Shown: one piece after another, positions 9,713 through 19,486 of the stretch
How the letters are laid out: each line of letters starts with the position of its first letter
Position numbering within the stretch: position 1 is the stretch's first letter
Source: Arenibacter sp. ARW7G5Y1
Lineage (GTDB): Bacteria > Bacteroidota > Bacteroidia > Flavobacteriales > Flavobacteriaceae
Direction of reading: 5' to 3'
Assembly (NCBI RefSeq): GCF_003201775.1
Contig: NZ_QJJZ01000023.1
Coordinates: forward strand, 1 to 61,992
DNA: 61,992 nucleotides
The notes under the pieces: model-generated
Told to the model about the DNA's origin: nothing
What the model saw: only the letters and a program-made list of their open reading frames with translations
Database searches by the model: none
Position numbers and translations under genes: made by a program

Positions 9713-12265
9713 ATGGACGACAATTTTTCCCCTAGAGTAAAAGATGTTATTGCTTACAGTAAGGAAGAGGCCCTCAGATTGGGCCACGACTTTATTGGAA
9801 CCGAGCATTTAATGCTGGGATTACTGCGGGACGGTAATGGAAAAGCAATAAGCATTTTAGACGCATTGGACGTGGACTTGGATCACTTGAGAAGAAAAGT
9901 GGAGATATTAAGTCCCGCCAATCCAAATGCTGGTGCTGCACAAAAGGACAAAAAGAACCTGCACCTGACCAGACAGGCGGAACGTGCGCTGAAAACAACA
10001 TTTCTCGAAGCTAAATTATTTCAAAGCTCCTCTATCAATACGGCCCATTTGTTACTGTGTATTTTACGTAATGAAAATGACCCAACCACTAAATTATTGC
10101 ATAAATTAAAGGTGGATTATGATGGAGTAAAAGACCAGTTTAAATCAATGATAACAAGTGATGACGACTATATAGACTCACCTACTTCGGAATCCTTTCC
10201 CAGTGATTCCGATGAGCCCAATGAAGAAAAAGAAGGCACTTTTGGATCTTCTAGTACCGGGCAAAAAGGAAGTAAAAAATCGAAAACCCCGGTATTGGAC
10301 AATTTTGGTCGCGACCTGACCAAAATGGCCGAGGAAAACAAATTGGACCCCGTTGTGGGACGTGAAAAAGAAATTGAAAGGGTTTCCCAAATTCTAAGCA
10401 GAAGAAAAAAGAACAATCCTCTGTTAATAGGAGAACCAGGTGTTGGTAAAAGTGCCATTGCCGAAGGACTTGCCCTTAGGATCATCAACAAAAAAGTTTC
10501 CAGAATCCTCTACAACAAAAGGGTGGTAACCTTGGATTTGGCTTCTTTGGTTGCCGGGACCAAATACCGCGGCCAATTTGAGGAGCGAATGAAGGCGGTT
10601 ATGAACGAACTGGAAAAAAACGACGATGTTATCCTGTTCATCGATGAGATCCACACTATTGTCGGGGCCGGTGGTGCCACAGGCAGTTTGGATGCCTCCA
10701 ATATGTTTAAGCCGGCTCTTGCCAGAGGTGAAATTCAATGTATTGGAGCCACTACTCTGGATGAGTATAGGCAATACATAGAAAAAGATGGTGCCCTGGA
10801 AAGAAGATTCCAGAAGGTTATCGTTGAGCCTACCACTGTTAATGAGACCATTGAGATCTTAAAAAACATCAAAGGCAAATACGAAGACCACCATAACGTA
10901 ATTTACACCGATGAAGCCATTGTTGCCTGTGTAAACCTAACCAATAGGTATATGACGGACCGATATTTACCGGACAAGGCCATCGATGCCCTGGACGAAG
11001 CCGGTTCGCGGGTGCATATCGTAAATATGGATGTTCCCAAACAAATTTTGGAACTGGAGAAGCAATTGGAAGACGTTCGCGATCTTAAAAATACGGTCGT
11101 AAAAAAACAAAAATACGAGGAAGCCGCCAAGCTTAGGGACGATGAAAAACGAATAGAAAAAGATTTGGCCATTGCCCAAGAACGATGGGAGGAAGACAGC
11201 AAACTTCATAAGGAAACCGTTACAGAAGACAATGTTGCGGACGTAGTTTCCATGATGAGCGGTATACCGGTTAATAGGATTGCACAGACAGAAAGCAACA
11301 AATTGGCCGAACTGCCCAAACTTATCAAAAGCAATGTAATTGGTCAGGACGAAGCAGTTGCCAAAGTTGCCAAAGCAATTCAACGTAACAGAGCGGGTCT
11401 AAAAGATCCGAACAAACCTATTGGTTCCTTTATATTTTTAGGGCAGACCGGGGTTGGTAAAACACAACTTGCCAAAATATTGGCCAAGGAGCTGTTCGAT
11501 TCCGAAGACGCCTTGATCCGAGTGGATATGAGCGAGTATATGGAGAAGTTCGCCATATCAAGACTTGTAGGTGCCCCTCCAGGATATGTTGGCTATGAAG
11601 AAGGTGGACAGTTGACAGAAAAAGTACGCCGTAAGCCCTATTCGGTAATTTTGTTGGATGAGATTGAAAAAGCACACCCCGATGTGTTCAATATGCTCCT
11701 ACAAGTACTGGATGATGGTTATTTAACGGATAGCCTTGGAAGAAAGATCGATTTTAGAAATACGATCATTATAATGACCTCCAACATTGGCGCGAGACAA
11801 CTTAAGGATTTTGGCCAAGGAGTTGGTTTTGGAACTTCGGCAAAAAAGGCCCAGGCAGACACCCATCAAAAAAGTGTTATCGAGAACGCCTTGAAGAAGG
11901 CCTTTGCTCCGGAATTCTTAAACAGAATAGATGACGTTGTTGTATTTAATTCTTTGGAACGCGAAGATATCCATAGGATCATCGATATTGAGCTGAACAA
12001 ATTGTTCCTCAGGATCAAGGAAATTGGGTATGATTTACAGCTATCCGACAAAGCCAAGGATTATATTGCCGAAAAAGGCTTCGATAAACAATACGGAGCT
12101 AGGCCGCTTAAAAGAGCCATTCAAAAATATATTGAAGATGCTCTGGCCGAAGAAATCGTAAATTCCAAATTGGAGGAAGGCGATACTATTCACATGGAAC
12201 TTGATGAAGCCAAGGAAGAACTCACCATTAAGATCAAAAAAGCAGAAAAGTCGTCCAAAACCTAA
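9713..12265 (+). CDS. clpC: ATP-dependent Clp protease ATP-binding subunit ClpC
   Basis: This product of about 850 residues has a double Clp-N domain (about 1-145) and an AAA1 module with Walker A GEPGVGKS. A UVR-type middle region follows (EEAAKLRDDEKRIE), then AAA2 with GQTGVGKT, and a C-terminal D2 domain. The UVR/middle arrangement indicates ClpC rather than ClpB. It unfolds substrates and feeds them to ClpP. The ATG at 9713 (MDDNFSPRVKDVI) is preferred over a TTG at 9698 because family members start with this motif. The 172-bp leader after a TACTTTTG box at 9534-9541 is only a weak promoter suggestion. Confidence 0.96.
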   Translation: MDDNFSPRVKDVIAYSKEEALRLGHDFIGTEHLMLGLLRDGNGKAISILDALDVDLDHLRRKVEILSPANPNAGAAQKDKKNLHLTRQAERALKTTFLEAKLFQSSSINTAHLLLCILRNENDPTTKLLHKLKVDYDGVKDQFKSMITSDDDYIDSPTSESFPSDSDEPNEEKEGTFGSSSTGQKGSKKSKTPVLDNFGRDLTKMAEENKLDPVVGREKEIERVSQILSRRKKNNPLLIGEPGVGKSAIAEGLALRIINKKVSRILYNKRVVTLDLASLVAGTKYRGQFEERMKAVMNELEKNDDVILFIDEIHTIVGAGGATGSLDASNMFKPALARGEIQCIGATTLDEYRQYIEKDGALERRFQKVIVEPTTVNETIEILKNIKGKYEDHHNVIYTDEAIVACVNLTNRYMTDRYLPDKAIDALDEAGSRVHIVNMDVPKQILELEKQLEDVRDLKNTVVKKQKYEEAAKLRDDEKRIEKDLAIAQERWEEDSKLHKETVTEDNVADVVSMMSGIPVNRIAQTESNKLAELPKLIKSNVIGQDEAVAKVAKAIQRNRAGLKDPNKPIGSFIFLGQTGVGKTQLAKILAKELFDSEDALIRVDMSEYMEKFAISRLVGAPPGYVGYEEGGQLTEKVRRKPYSVILLDEIEKAHPDVFNMLLQVLDDGYLTDSLGRKIDFRNTIIIMTSNIGARQLKDFGQGVGFGTSAKKAQADTHQKSVIENALKKAFAPEFLNRIDDVVVFNSLEREDIHRIIDIELNKLFLRIKEIGYDLQLSDKAKDYIAEKGFDKQYGARPLKRAIQKYIEDALAEEIVNSKLEEGDTIHMELDEAKEELTIKIKKAEKSSKT

Positions 12266-12294
12266 CTTGGACATCACTAATAAACACCAAAAAA

Positions 12295-12321
12295 GGAGTA
12301 GCCAAATGCTACTCCTTTTTT
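12295..12321 (+). terminator. Intrinsic terminator after clpC
   Basis: An 8-bp stem ggagtagc/gctactcc (12295-12302 and 12308-12315) is followed by seven T residues. Confidence 0.88.
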
Positions 12322-12471
12322 TATTTATCCCTACGTATTTGTAAGAAATGAATCACAGTTAGCCCATTTCCATTCCACATAAACGATTAAAGTGTCTTTA
12401 ATCTAATAATTTTTATAATAGTTATAGTTAATTCTACATTCGCTGCAGACACACTATATAAATTACGGAGA

Positions 12472-12882
12472 ATGAAAGTCGGACGACCCAAGAAGACTAT
12501 TATCGTACGAGAATATCAACTGGACATTGGAAAAGTACAGGTATTTGACGATTACATGGTTTCTATTTTTGACGAAGGAAGCACCATAACCAAAGAAAGA
12601 GTATTTCAAATAATTGGTATAATGGAAATACATTTCAGAAATAAAAACTTCGGTTACATAAGTTTAAGAAAGAATTCGTACGCCATTGATCCAATGGTAT
12701 ACAATCAAATTAGGGAAATAGAAAATATTAAGGCATTTGCAGTAGTCTCCATAAAGGAAATAGACATGCACAATTTTAATATCGAAAAACTATTTTACAA
12801 AAAACCTATGAAATTCTTCATTGATCAGGACAATGCCCTGATGTGGATCAAAAGGCGGGTAAGAACTTCCAATGCAGAGTAA
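12472..12882 (+). CDS. Conserved hypothetical protein with AT-hook-like N-terminus
   Basis: This 136-residue protein begins MKVGRPKKTIIV. GRPKK resembles the GRP core of an AT-hook, a minor-groove DNA-binding peptide. The rest is a mixed alpha/beta domain of about 120 residues, with patterns such as FAVVSIKEIDMHNFNIEKLF and a C-terminal basic helix (WIKRRVRTS); it resembles small STAS/SpoIIAA-like proteins only loosely. It stands alone between the clpC terminator and the convergent nnr gene. A TACATTCG box near 12432 may be its promoter. Function unknown. Confidence 0.75.
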   Translation: MKVGRPKKTIIVREYQLDIGKVQVFDDYMVSIFDEGSTITKERVFQIIGIMEIHFRNKNFGYISLRKNSYAIDPMVYNQIREIENIKAFAVVSIKEIDMHNFNIEKLFYKKPMKFFIDQDNALMWIKRRVRTSNAE

Positions 12883-12892
12883 TGGCATGCCA

Positions 12893-14434
12893 TTACTCTC
12901 TTTCTGCAGGGGGAGCATCGGGTTCGGCTACTTGAAAAAGGTCTAGATAGGCCTTGCCAATGTTATCTAGAATACCACTGGCGATCAAGGCTTGAAAACC
13001 ACATTCCTCCACAGCAATGTCAGCAGCCCTCCCATGAATGTACACCCCAAAAATAGCCGCATTCATTGGGGAATAGCCCTGAGCCAGCAAGCCTGTGATC
13101 ACCCCTGTTAACACATCCCCACTACCCCCAGTGGCCATGCCCGGATTTCCAGAGGTATTAACATAGCCCATATCCTTATAAATTGTAATGGTGTTTGCCC
13201 CTTTTATAACTAAAATGCAATCGTATTTTTCAGAGAACTGCTTTGCTTTTTTTAACTTATCAAAGTCATCGGTCCATTTACCTATAATGCGCTCCAACTC
13301 CTTGGGGTGTGGGGTCAAAACGGTCTGGGGAGGCATTTTTTTAAATAAGTCGCGATTTTTGGAAAGAATGTTCAATCCGTCGGCATCAATGACCAAAGGC
13401 AGTTTATTCCCCTTCATAAATTCTGAAAATGCCTTAACAGTAGCCACCGTTGTCCCCATTCCAACACCGATACCAACCGCACTAGGAGCCAAGCCGAAAT
13501 CAATTTTGGAAATTTCCAGTTCTTCTTTATCGGTAATTACCATGGCTTCCGGCAGTGCCGTTTGCAAAGGCAAATACCCACACCGGGGAACATAGGTCGT
13601 AACCAATCCGCTCCCTGCCAACATACTTCCCTTGGCTGCCAATACAACGGCCCCTATCTTTCCGTAACTTCCTCCAATGACCAAGGAATGTCCATAGGTG
13701 CCTTTATGTGAAAACCTCTCTCTTGGAATGTATAAGGACAATACCTCGTTCTTGCCTATCAGCTCATATTGCGGTTTCAAACCGAACAAAAACTCCTGGT
13801 CCAAACCAATATCCAGAACCTCCCAATGATCTATATATTTTCCCGTTTCAGGAAGAAAAAAAACAAGTTTCGGTACTTGAAAAGTAAGCACATAATTCGC
13901 TTTTATAACACCTTCCGTATGGGTGAGACCCGCTTCCATGAAAAGTCCGGAAGGCATGTCTATGGCCAAAATAAAAGCATTTGAATTATTAAGGTGCTCC
14001 ATTAAACCAATCACCCAGTCATCGGGCACCCTATTGAGTCCTATTCCAAAAATGGCATCCACAACTATATCCTCTTTGCCTATTGAGGGAAATTCAGATT
14101 GTTCACTTAGAAAGTCGGGCCAAACACCTTTCTCCTTTAATCGATCCAGATTAATTAAAAAATCCTTAGATCGGTGTTCGCTATAGTTAACAACAAAGAC
14201 CTCTATATTATAACCGTGATCCTGCAAATGTCTGGCAAGAACAAGTCCATCCCCTCCATTATTGCCGATACCGCAAAACAAATGGATTTTTGTCTGGGCG
14301 CCCTGCATTCTGGAATGCATCCAATTAAAAACCTGGATTGCAGCCCGTTCCATAAGCTGCCCACTGGTAATTTGCTGCTTATTTATTGTGAATTTATCAG
14401 CTTCGTATATCTGTTTTGCATTAAAAATCTTCAT
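12893..14434 (-). CDS. nnr: Bifunctional NAD(P)H-hydrate epimerase / ADP-dependent dehydratase
   Basis: The 513 residues form two domains. The N-terminal YjeF epimerase (about 1-215) has CGIGNNGGDGLVLARHL and VDAIFGIG. The C-terminal kinase-fold dehydratase (about 225-500) has LTPHPKELERI, VIKGANTI and the GNPGMATGGSGDVLTG signature. Together they repair damaged S- and R-NAD(P)HX. The gene converges on the AT-hook-like ORF with 10 bp between stops. Length is normal for the fused form. Confidence 0.95.
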   Translation of the reverse strand: MKIFNAKQIYEADKFTINKQQITSGQLMERAAIQVFNWMHSRMQGAQTKIHLFCGIGNNGGDGLVLARHLQDHGYNIEVFVVNYSEHRSKDFLINLDRLKEKGVWPDFLSEQSEFPSIGKEDIVVDAIFGIGLNRVPDDWVIGLMEHLNNSNAFILAIDMPSGLFMEAGLTHTEGVIKANYVLTFQVPKLVFFLPETGKYIDHWEVLDIGLDQEFLFGLKPQYELIGKNEVLSLYIPRERFSHKGTYGHSLVIGGSYGKIGAVVLAAKGSMLAGSGLVTTYVPRCGYLPLQTALPEAMVITDKEELEISKIDFGLAPSAVGIGVGMGTTVATVKAFSEFMKGNKLPLVIDADGLNILSKNRDLFKKMPPQTVLTPHPKELERIIGKWTDDFDKLKKAKQFSEKYDCILVIKGANTITIYKDMGYVNTSGNPGMATGGSGDVLTGVITGLLAQGYSPMNAAIFGVYIHGRAADIAVEECGFQALIASGILDNIGKAYLDLFQVAEPDAPPAERE

Positions 14435-14487
14435 TCAATAAGAATATTTAGTAAAAATTGTTGATTTAGTAAAAATCCGTCAAAACA

Positions 14488-14518
14488 TTTGATTGGGCAA
14501 TCAAAAATACTACATTTG
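14488..14518 (+). promoter_or_regulatory. Promoter of the threonine operon
   Basis: TTTG at 14488-14491 and TACATTTG at 14511-14518 are separated by 19 bp, matching the Bacteroidota -33/-7 consensus. The expected transcription start near 14525 lies about 10 nt before the leader-peptide ATG. Confidence 0.65.
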
Positions 14519-14534
14519 GTTCTTTATTCTTGTG

Positions 14535-14633
14535 ATGACATATAACAATACGGACAATAAACTACTTAATACACCATTTATAGATGGTTGCATTGCCATT
14601 ACCGTTATCAGCACCACTACCCCTTTGGGGTAA
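14535..14633 (+). CDS. thrL: thr operon leader peptide
   Basis: This 32-codon ORF lies between the promoter and thrA. Its distal half is rich in regulatory residues: CIAITVISTTTPLG contains four Thr and three Ile codons within 13. This is the layout of threonine/isoleucine attenuators (E. coli ThrL) and was previously predicted in Bacteroidetes. Ribosome stalling on Thr/Ile codons would change RNA folding upstream of thrA. There is no homology to E. coli ThrL beyond composition. The start is the only ATG close to the predicted transcription start. Confidence 0.75.
   Translation: MTYNNTDNKLLNTPFIDGCIAITVISTTTPLG
14618..14632 (+). promoter_or_regulatory. Hairpin at the end of the thr leader ORF (attenuator element)
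   Basis: TACCCC-TTT-GGGGTA is a 6-bp perfect stem that includes the leader stop codon. The usual run of T residues does not follow directly, so simple intrinsic termination is doubtful. It may act with flanking RNA or by coupling to translation. I could not resolve an antiterminator by eye. Confidence 0.45.
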
Positions 14634-14702
14634 GCTACTACATATACGTCTGTTAAACAATTTTATCAAAATTCAATTTTCCTTACTTAATACCTTTGAA
14701 CC

Positions 14703-17147
14703 ATGAAAGTTCTAAAATTCGGTGGCACTTCAGTGGCCAACGCCAATAATATAAGATTAGTAAAAAATATTATCGCCGATCTTGGGTCCAACAAAACCAT
14801 CGTAGTAGTTTCAGCTCTTGGCGGAATAACAGATCTTCTTTTAAAGACAGCAGCCCTGGCCTCGGCACAGGAACAAGCCTATAAAACCATATTAAAGGAA
14901 ATAGAGGACAGACACCTCCTGACCATTAAAGAGCTTATTCCCATTCATTCCCAAAGTAAAGTGCTTAGTAAAGTTAAGAGTGAGCTCAATACGCTGGAAA
15001 CACTTTTGGAAGGAGCCTATTTAATAGGGGAGATTACACCTAAATTATCGGACAAAATCGTTAGCTACGGAGAGTTGCTGTCTTCCTATATAATAAACGA
15101 ATATTTTATTGTTGAAGGTATAGATACCGTACATGCCGATAGCCGACAACTTATAAAAACAAATTCCAGTTTTGGGAAAGCGGCCGTTAACTTTGATCTG
15201 ACGAACAAGAATATTATTGACTACTCCTCCCAATGCAATAATTCCATAATTATTATGGGAGGTTTTATTGCTTCGGCCGTAAATGGCGATTCCACCACCT
15301 TGGGGCGTGGAGGATCGGACTATACGGCTGCTATTGTTGCAAATGCCATAAATGCGGAAATTCTGGAAATATGGACGGACGTAAGCGGCATGTATACCGC
15401 CAACCCCAAAATAGTAAAACAGGCTATGGCCATTCCGCATATATCTTATGAAGAGGCCATGGAACTATCGCATTTTGGGGCGAAGGTTCTTTATCCGCCC
15501 ACGATCCAACCGGTACTGACCAAAGGTATTTCCATAGTTATAAAAAACACCTTTGACCCAGAAGCCCCAGGTACTTTAATTACCAAGAACAAAAATGGAC
15601 AAGGTAAAACTGTGCGGGGAATAAGCCATGTAGAAAATATTGCCCTTGTTTCCCTTGAAGGTCCAGGTATGGTGGGAATTACAGGTATATCAAAACGCTT
15701 TTTCGAAGTACTTTCAACTGCTGGTATCAGTGTTGTAATGATTACCCAAGCGTCTTCCGAACATTCCATCTGCATAGGAATAGACAATCAGGACGCTGAC
15801 CATGCGGTTCAAGTTATCAATGATGCATTTGATATTGAAATCTCCCTTGGAAAAATAAAACCGGTGGCGGCAGAGAAAGATTTGGCCATCATTGCCCTGG
15901 TCGGCGACAACATGAAAAGCCACCAAGGTCTCAGCGGAAAAATGTTCAGTACCCTAGGTAAGAACAACGTTAATATCCGCGCCATAGCGCAAGGCGCTTC
16001 CGAAAGGAACATATCTGCCGTAATCCTTAAGGAGGATGTAAAAAAGGCACTCAATACTTTACACGAAGAATTTTTTGAAGAAAATGTAAAGCAGTTGAAC
16101 CTCTTTGTTATGGGCGTTGGTAATGTGGGTGCAAAGTTCTTACACCAGATACAATCACAAAAGAAGTATTTGAAGGAAAAACTAAAACTGAACATCCGCG
16201 TTATCGGCATGTCCAATTCGAGGACTATGATTTTTGATGAAGATGGCATTGCCCTTAAAAACTGGGAAGAATTACTGGGCAAGGGAGAAAAGACCAATCT
16301 AGAGCTATTCTTCGAGAAGGTAAAAAAACTCAATTACAGAAATAGTATTTTTGTAGACAATACCGCCAGTCAGACAGTCTCGGAAACCTATAACTCATAT
16401 TTACGGAATAGCATATCCGTTGTTACCTGTAATAAAATAGCCTGTTCATCCGCCTACGACAATTATCAGGAGTTAAAGGACCTGGCAAGACAGTACAATG
16501 CGCCTTTTCTTTTTGAAACAAATGTAGGTGCCGGACTGCCTATTATAGACACCTTAAAGCACCTAGTGGCCTCAGGTGACAAAGTGTTGAAAATTCAAGC
16601 GGTACTTTCTGGAAGTTTAAATTTTGTATTCAACAATTTTAACGATAACACTACCTTTCATGATATTGTGAAGCAAGCCCAAGTGGAAGGCTATACCGAG
16701 CCCGACCCCAAAATTGATCTAAGCGGGGTGGACGTTATGCGCAAAATATTGATCTTGGCAAGGGAAAGTGGTAATGTACTAAATATAGAGGATATCCAAA
16801 ACAACCCTTTCTTGCCCAAAGAGAGCTTGGAAACAACCAACAATGAAGATTTCTTCAAGACCTTGACGAAGCATGAGGCATCATTTCAAGAAATGTACAA
16901 GAAGGCCATAGACGAAGATAGCAAATTGAAATATGTTGCACAGTTCGAAAACGGCAAAGCCAGTGTAGGCTTACAGCGCATCCCCAAGGGACATGATTTT
17001 TATAATTTGGAAGGGAGTGACAATATTGTATTGTTCTACACAGAGCGCTACCCAAACCAACCAATGATTATTAAAGGAGCCGGGGCCGGGGCAGATGTTA
17101 CTGCCTCTGGAATTTTTGCAGATATTATACGTATCGGTAATTTTTAA
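14703..17147 (+). CDS. thrA: Bifunctional aspartate kinase / homoserine dehydrogenase I
   Basis: The protein has 814 residues. The N-terminal aspartate kinase has KFGGTSVAN and GGSDYTAAI; two ACT domains follow (about 315-460; GMVGITGISKRFFEVL). The homoserine dehydrogenase domain (about 465-814) has the NAD(P) motif FVMGVGNVGAKFL and NVGAGLPIIDTL. It catalyses the first and third steps from aspartate to homoserine. It is first in thrA-thrB-thrC, 36 bp before thrB. Feedback inhibition by threonine through the ACT domains is family knowledge, not shown here. Confidence 0.97.
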   Translation: MKVLKFGGTSVANANNIRLVKNIIADLGSNKTIVVVSALGGITDLLLKTAALASAQEQAYKTILKEIEDRHLLTIKELIPIHSQSKVLSKVKSELNTLETLLEGAYLIGEITPKLSDKIVSYGELLSSYIINEYFIVEGIDTVHADSRQLIKTNSSFGKAAVNFDLTNKNIIDYSSQCNNSIIIMGGFIASAVNGDSTTLGRGGSDYTAAIVANAINAEILEIWTDVSGMYTANPKIVKQAMAIPHISYEEAMELSHFGAKVLYPPTIQPVLTKGISIVIKNTFDPEAPGTLITKNKNGQGKTVRGISHVENIALVSLEGPGMVGITGISKRFFEVLSTAGISVVMITQASSEHSICIGIDNQDADHAVQVINDAFDIEISLGKIKPVAAEKDLAIIALVGDNMKSHQGLSGKMFSTLGKNNVNIRAIAQGASERNISAVILKEDVKKALNTLHEEFFEENVKQLNLFVMGVGNVGAKFLHQIQSQKKYLKEKLKLNIRVIGMSNSRTMIFDEDGIALKNWEELLGKGEKTNLELFFEKVKKLNYRNSIFVDNTASQTVSETYNSYLRNSISVVTCNKIACSSAYDNYQELKDLARQYNAPFLFETNVGAGLPIIDTLKHLVASGDKVLKIQAVLSGSLNFVFNNFNDNTTFHDIVKQAQVEGYTEPDPKIDLSGVDVMRKILILARESGNVLNIEDIQNNPFLPKESLETTNNEDFFKTLTKHEASFQEMYKKAIDEDSKLKYVAQFENGKASVGLQRIPKGHDFYNLEGSDNIVLFYTERYPNQPMIIKGAGAGADVTASGIFADIIRIGNF

Positions 17148-17183
17148 AGAAACCTGGCACACGTGAAATTTATTTGATTAAAA

Positions 17184-18116
17184 ATGAAAACTAACGAAAT
17201 TAGAATTTTCTGTCCAGCTACCATCGCCAATATTTCTTGCGGCTTTGATGTTCTGGGACTTGCCCTCGATTCGGTAGGCGATGAGATGGTGGTAAGGAGA
17301 ACCGATGAAAAAGGAATAAAGATCACCAAGCTCACAGGACAGGATCTACCAACCGAAACCCTACAAAATGTTGCTGGTGTTGCCGGTTTGGCCTTGCTGG
17401 CGGAAAGTGATCATGTTGGCGGATTTGAAATTGAGATTTACAAGAAAATAAAGGCCGGCAGCGGCATAGGAAGTAGTGCTGCCAGTTCCACAGGGGCAGT
17501 ATGGGCCATGAACCAACTATTGGGCAGCCCCTTTAGCAATCTAGAGCTGGTGAAATTTGCCATGGAAGGAGAGCGATTGGCGAGCGGGGTCGCCCATGCG
17601 GACAATGTAGCCCCCGCCCTATTTGGTGGGTTCACCTTGGTGCGCAGTTACCAACCTTTGGATATCGTAAAGATACCGACTCCTCCAGAGCTATACGCAA
17701 CGGTAATTCACCCACAAATAGAAGTAAGGACTTCAGACTCCAGAAGAATACTAAAAACATCCATTTCCCTAGAAGACGGAATTAAACAATGGGGAAATGT
17801 AGGCGGACTAATTGCCGGGCTATTTACCAATGACTACGACCTAATAGGTAGATCCTTGGTAGACCACATTATAGAGCCCATTAGATCCATTCTTATTCCC
17901 GGATTCGACAAAGTCAAGGAAGATGCCATGGCAGCAGGCGCCTTGGGCTGTGGAATTTCAGGTTCAGGACCTTCAATATTTGCATTGAGCAAGGGTAAGG
18001 AAAATGCTCTTGAAGTGGCCCAAGCCATGAAAAAGGTATACGAAAAAATAGGGGTGGATTATGACGTTCATGTTTCCAAAATAAATACGCAAGGGATTAA
18101 AATTCTAGAAGGTTAA
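17184..18116 (+). CDS. thrB: Homoserine kinase
   Basis: This GHMP kinase has 310 residues. The ATP-binding loop reads AGSGIGSSAASSTGAVW (about residues 91-107), there is an N-terminal CPATIANISCGFDVLG motif, and the C-terminal GHMP motif is GCGISGSGPSIFAL. It phosphorylates homoserine for threonine synthase. It lies between thrA (36-bp gap) and thrC (68-bp gap) on the same strand. The start MKTNEIRIFCPATIA matches the family. Confidence 0.96.
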   Translation: MKTNEIRIFCPATIANISCGFDVLGLALDSVGDEMVVRRTDEKGIKITKLTGQDLPTETLQNVAGVAGLALLAESDHVGGFEIEIYKKIKAGSGIGSSAASSTGAVWAMNQLLGSPFSNLELVKFAMEGERLASGVAHADNVAPALFGGFTLVRSYQPLDIVKIPTPPELYATVIHPQIEVRTSDSRRILKTSISLEDGIKQWGNVGGLIAGLFTNDYDLIGRSLVDHIIEPIRSILIPGFDKVKEDAMAAGALGCGISGSGPSIFALSKGKENALEVAQAMKKVYEKIGVDYDVHVSKINTQGIKILEG

Positions 18117-18122
18117 TACTAT

Positions 18123-18138
18123 ATGCCGTTAGCGGCAT
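18123..18138 (+). promoter_or_regulatory. Intercistronic hairpin between thrB and thrC
   Basis: ATGCCG-TTAG-CGGCAT is a perfect 6-bp stem followed by TTTAAATTT. It may be a weak terminator or an mRNA-processing/stability hairpin that sets the relative level of thrC. Confidence 0.35.
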
Positions 18139-18184
18139 TTAAATTTGAACCCAAAAACTACAACTCATTCTAACATTAATAAAA

Positions 18185-19480
18185 ATGAACTTTTATAGCC
18201 TAAACCAACAAGCTCCCAATGTATCCTTCAAAGATGCAGTTATAAAAGGAATTGCCCCTGATCGTGGGTTATATTTCCCTGAAATGATCGAAGCGCTTCC
18301 AAAGGATTTTTTTAACAATATAGAAGATTACACCAATCATGAAATTGCCTTCCTGGCCATACAACAATTTGTAGGCAAGGATATTCCAGAACCAGCGCTA
18401 AAAGAAATTCTTGCAGATGTTTTGGATTTTGATTTTCCCCTTGTGGAAATTGGGGACAAGGTGGCAGCATTGGAACTTTTTCATGGCCCAACACTGGCCT
18501 TTAAAGATGTGGGGGCGAGATTTATGGCGAGATGTCTTGGTTATTTTTCAACCGGGACCACCCAAGACGTAACAGTATTGGTGGCGACATCAGGAGATAC
18601 CGGAGGTGCAGTGGCAAATGGATTTCTTGGTGTTGACGGGGTTAAGGTTGTTATTCTATATCCTAGTGGAAAGGTCAGCGATATTCAAGAAAAACAGCTG
18701 ACCACCTTGGGCAAAAACATTACCGCCCTGGAAGTTGAAGGCACTTTTGACGTCTGCCAAAATATGGTAAAGACAGCTTTCCTGGACGAAGACTTGATCC
18801 AAAACAAGCAACTGACCTCGGCCAATAGTATCAATGTGGCCAGATGGCTCCCCCAGATGTTTTATTTCCTGTTCGCATACAAGGAGATGAAATCCAAGGG
18901 AAAGGATATTGTATTTTCCGTTCCTAGCGGAAATTTTGGAAACATTTGTGCCGGTATCATGGCACAAAAATTGGGAATGCCGTGCAAACATTTTATTGCT
19001 TCTACGAATGTAAACGACGTTGTACCAAGATACATGAAAACGGGCGCATATGACCCAAAAGCTTCCATTGCCACCATTTCCAATGCCATGGATGTAGGTG
19101 ACCCCAGTAATTTTATCAGAATAAGACATTTGTACAAGGATAATTTTGAGGAGCTGTCCAAGAACCTTTCTTCCTATTCCTTTACGGATGACGAGACCAG
19201 GGAAGCCATGTTGGAATTATACAATGACTACACCTATGTTGCCGATCCACATGGGGCTGTTGGTTATTTAGGCCTAAAGAAATACCAACAAGCCCATCCG
19301 GACACCTATGGTATCTTTCTGGAAACCGCACACCCAGTGAAGTTTTTGGATGTTGTAGAGGATACTATCCGTGAAAATATCGATTTGCCGAAGAGCATCG
19401 TAAAAGTAATGGACAAAAAGAAAAAGTCGATTAAAATCTCCCAATACGACCAATTAAAAGCTTATCTATTGGGTAAATAA
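18185..19480 (+). CDS. thrC: Threonine synthase
   Basis: This PLP enzyme has 431 residues. The PLP lysine lies in GPTLAFKDVGARFMAR, the phosphate-binding loop in VATSGDTGGAVANGF, and PSGNFGNICAG is also present. It converts O-phosphohomoserine to threonine. It is last in the thr operon and its stop lies 6 bp from the stop of the convergent glf gene; no terminator hairpin is visible between them. Confidence 0.96.
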   Translation: MNFYSLNQQAPNVSFKDAVIKGIAPDRGLYFPEMIEALPKDFFNNIEDYTNHEIAFLAIQQFVGKDIPEPALKEILADVLDFDFPLVEIGDKVAALELFHGPTLAFKDVGARFMARCLGYFSTGTTQDVTVLVATSGDTGGAVANGFLGVDGVKVVILYPSGKVSDIQEKQLTTLGKNITALEVEGTFDVCQNMVKTAFLDEDLIQNKQLTSANSINVARWLPQMFYFLFAYKEMKSKGKDIVFSVPSGNFGNICAGIMAQKLGMPCKHFIASTNVNDVVPRYMKTGAYDPKASIATISNAMDVGDPSNFIRIRHLYKDNFEELSKNLSSYSFTDDETREAMLELYNDYTYVADPHGAVGYLGLKKYQQAHPDTYGIFLETAHPVKFLDVVEDTIRENIDLPKSIVKVMDKKKKSIKISQYDQLKAYLLGK

Positions 19481-19486
19481 ATCTAT

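Noticed and set aside
15809..16333. 174-codon antisense ORF within thrA
   Set aside because: It is a shadow of the thrA reading frame; the thrA motifs are unambiguous.
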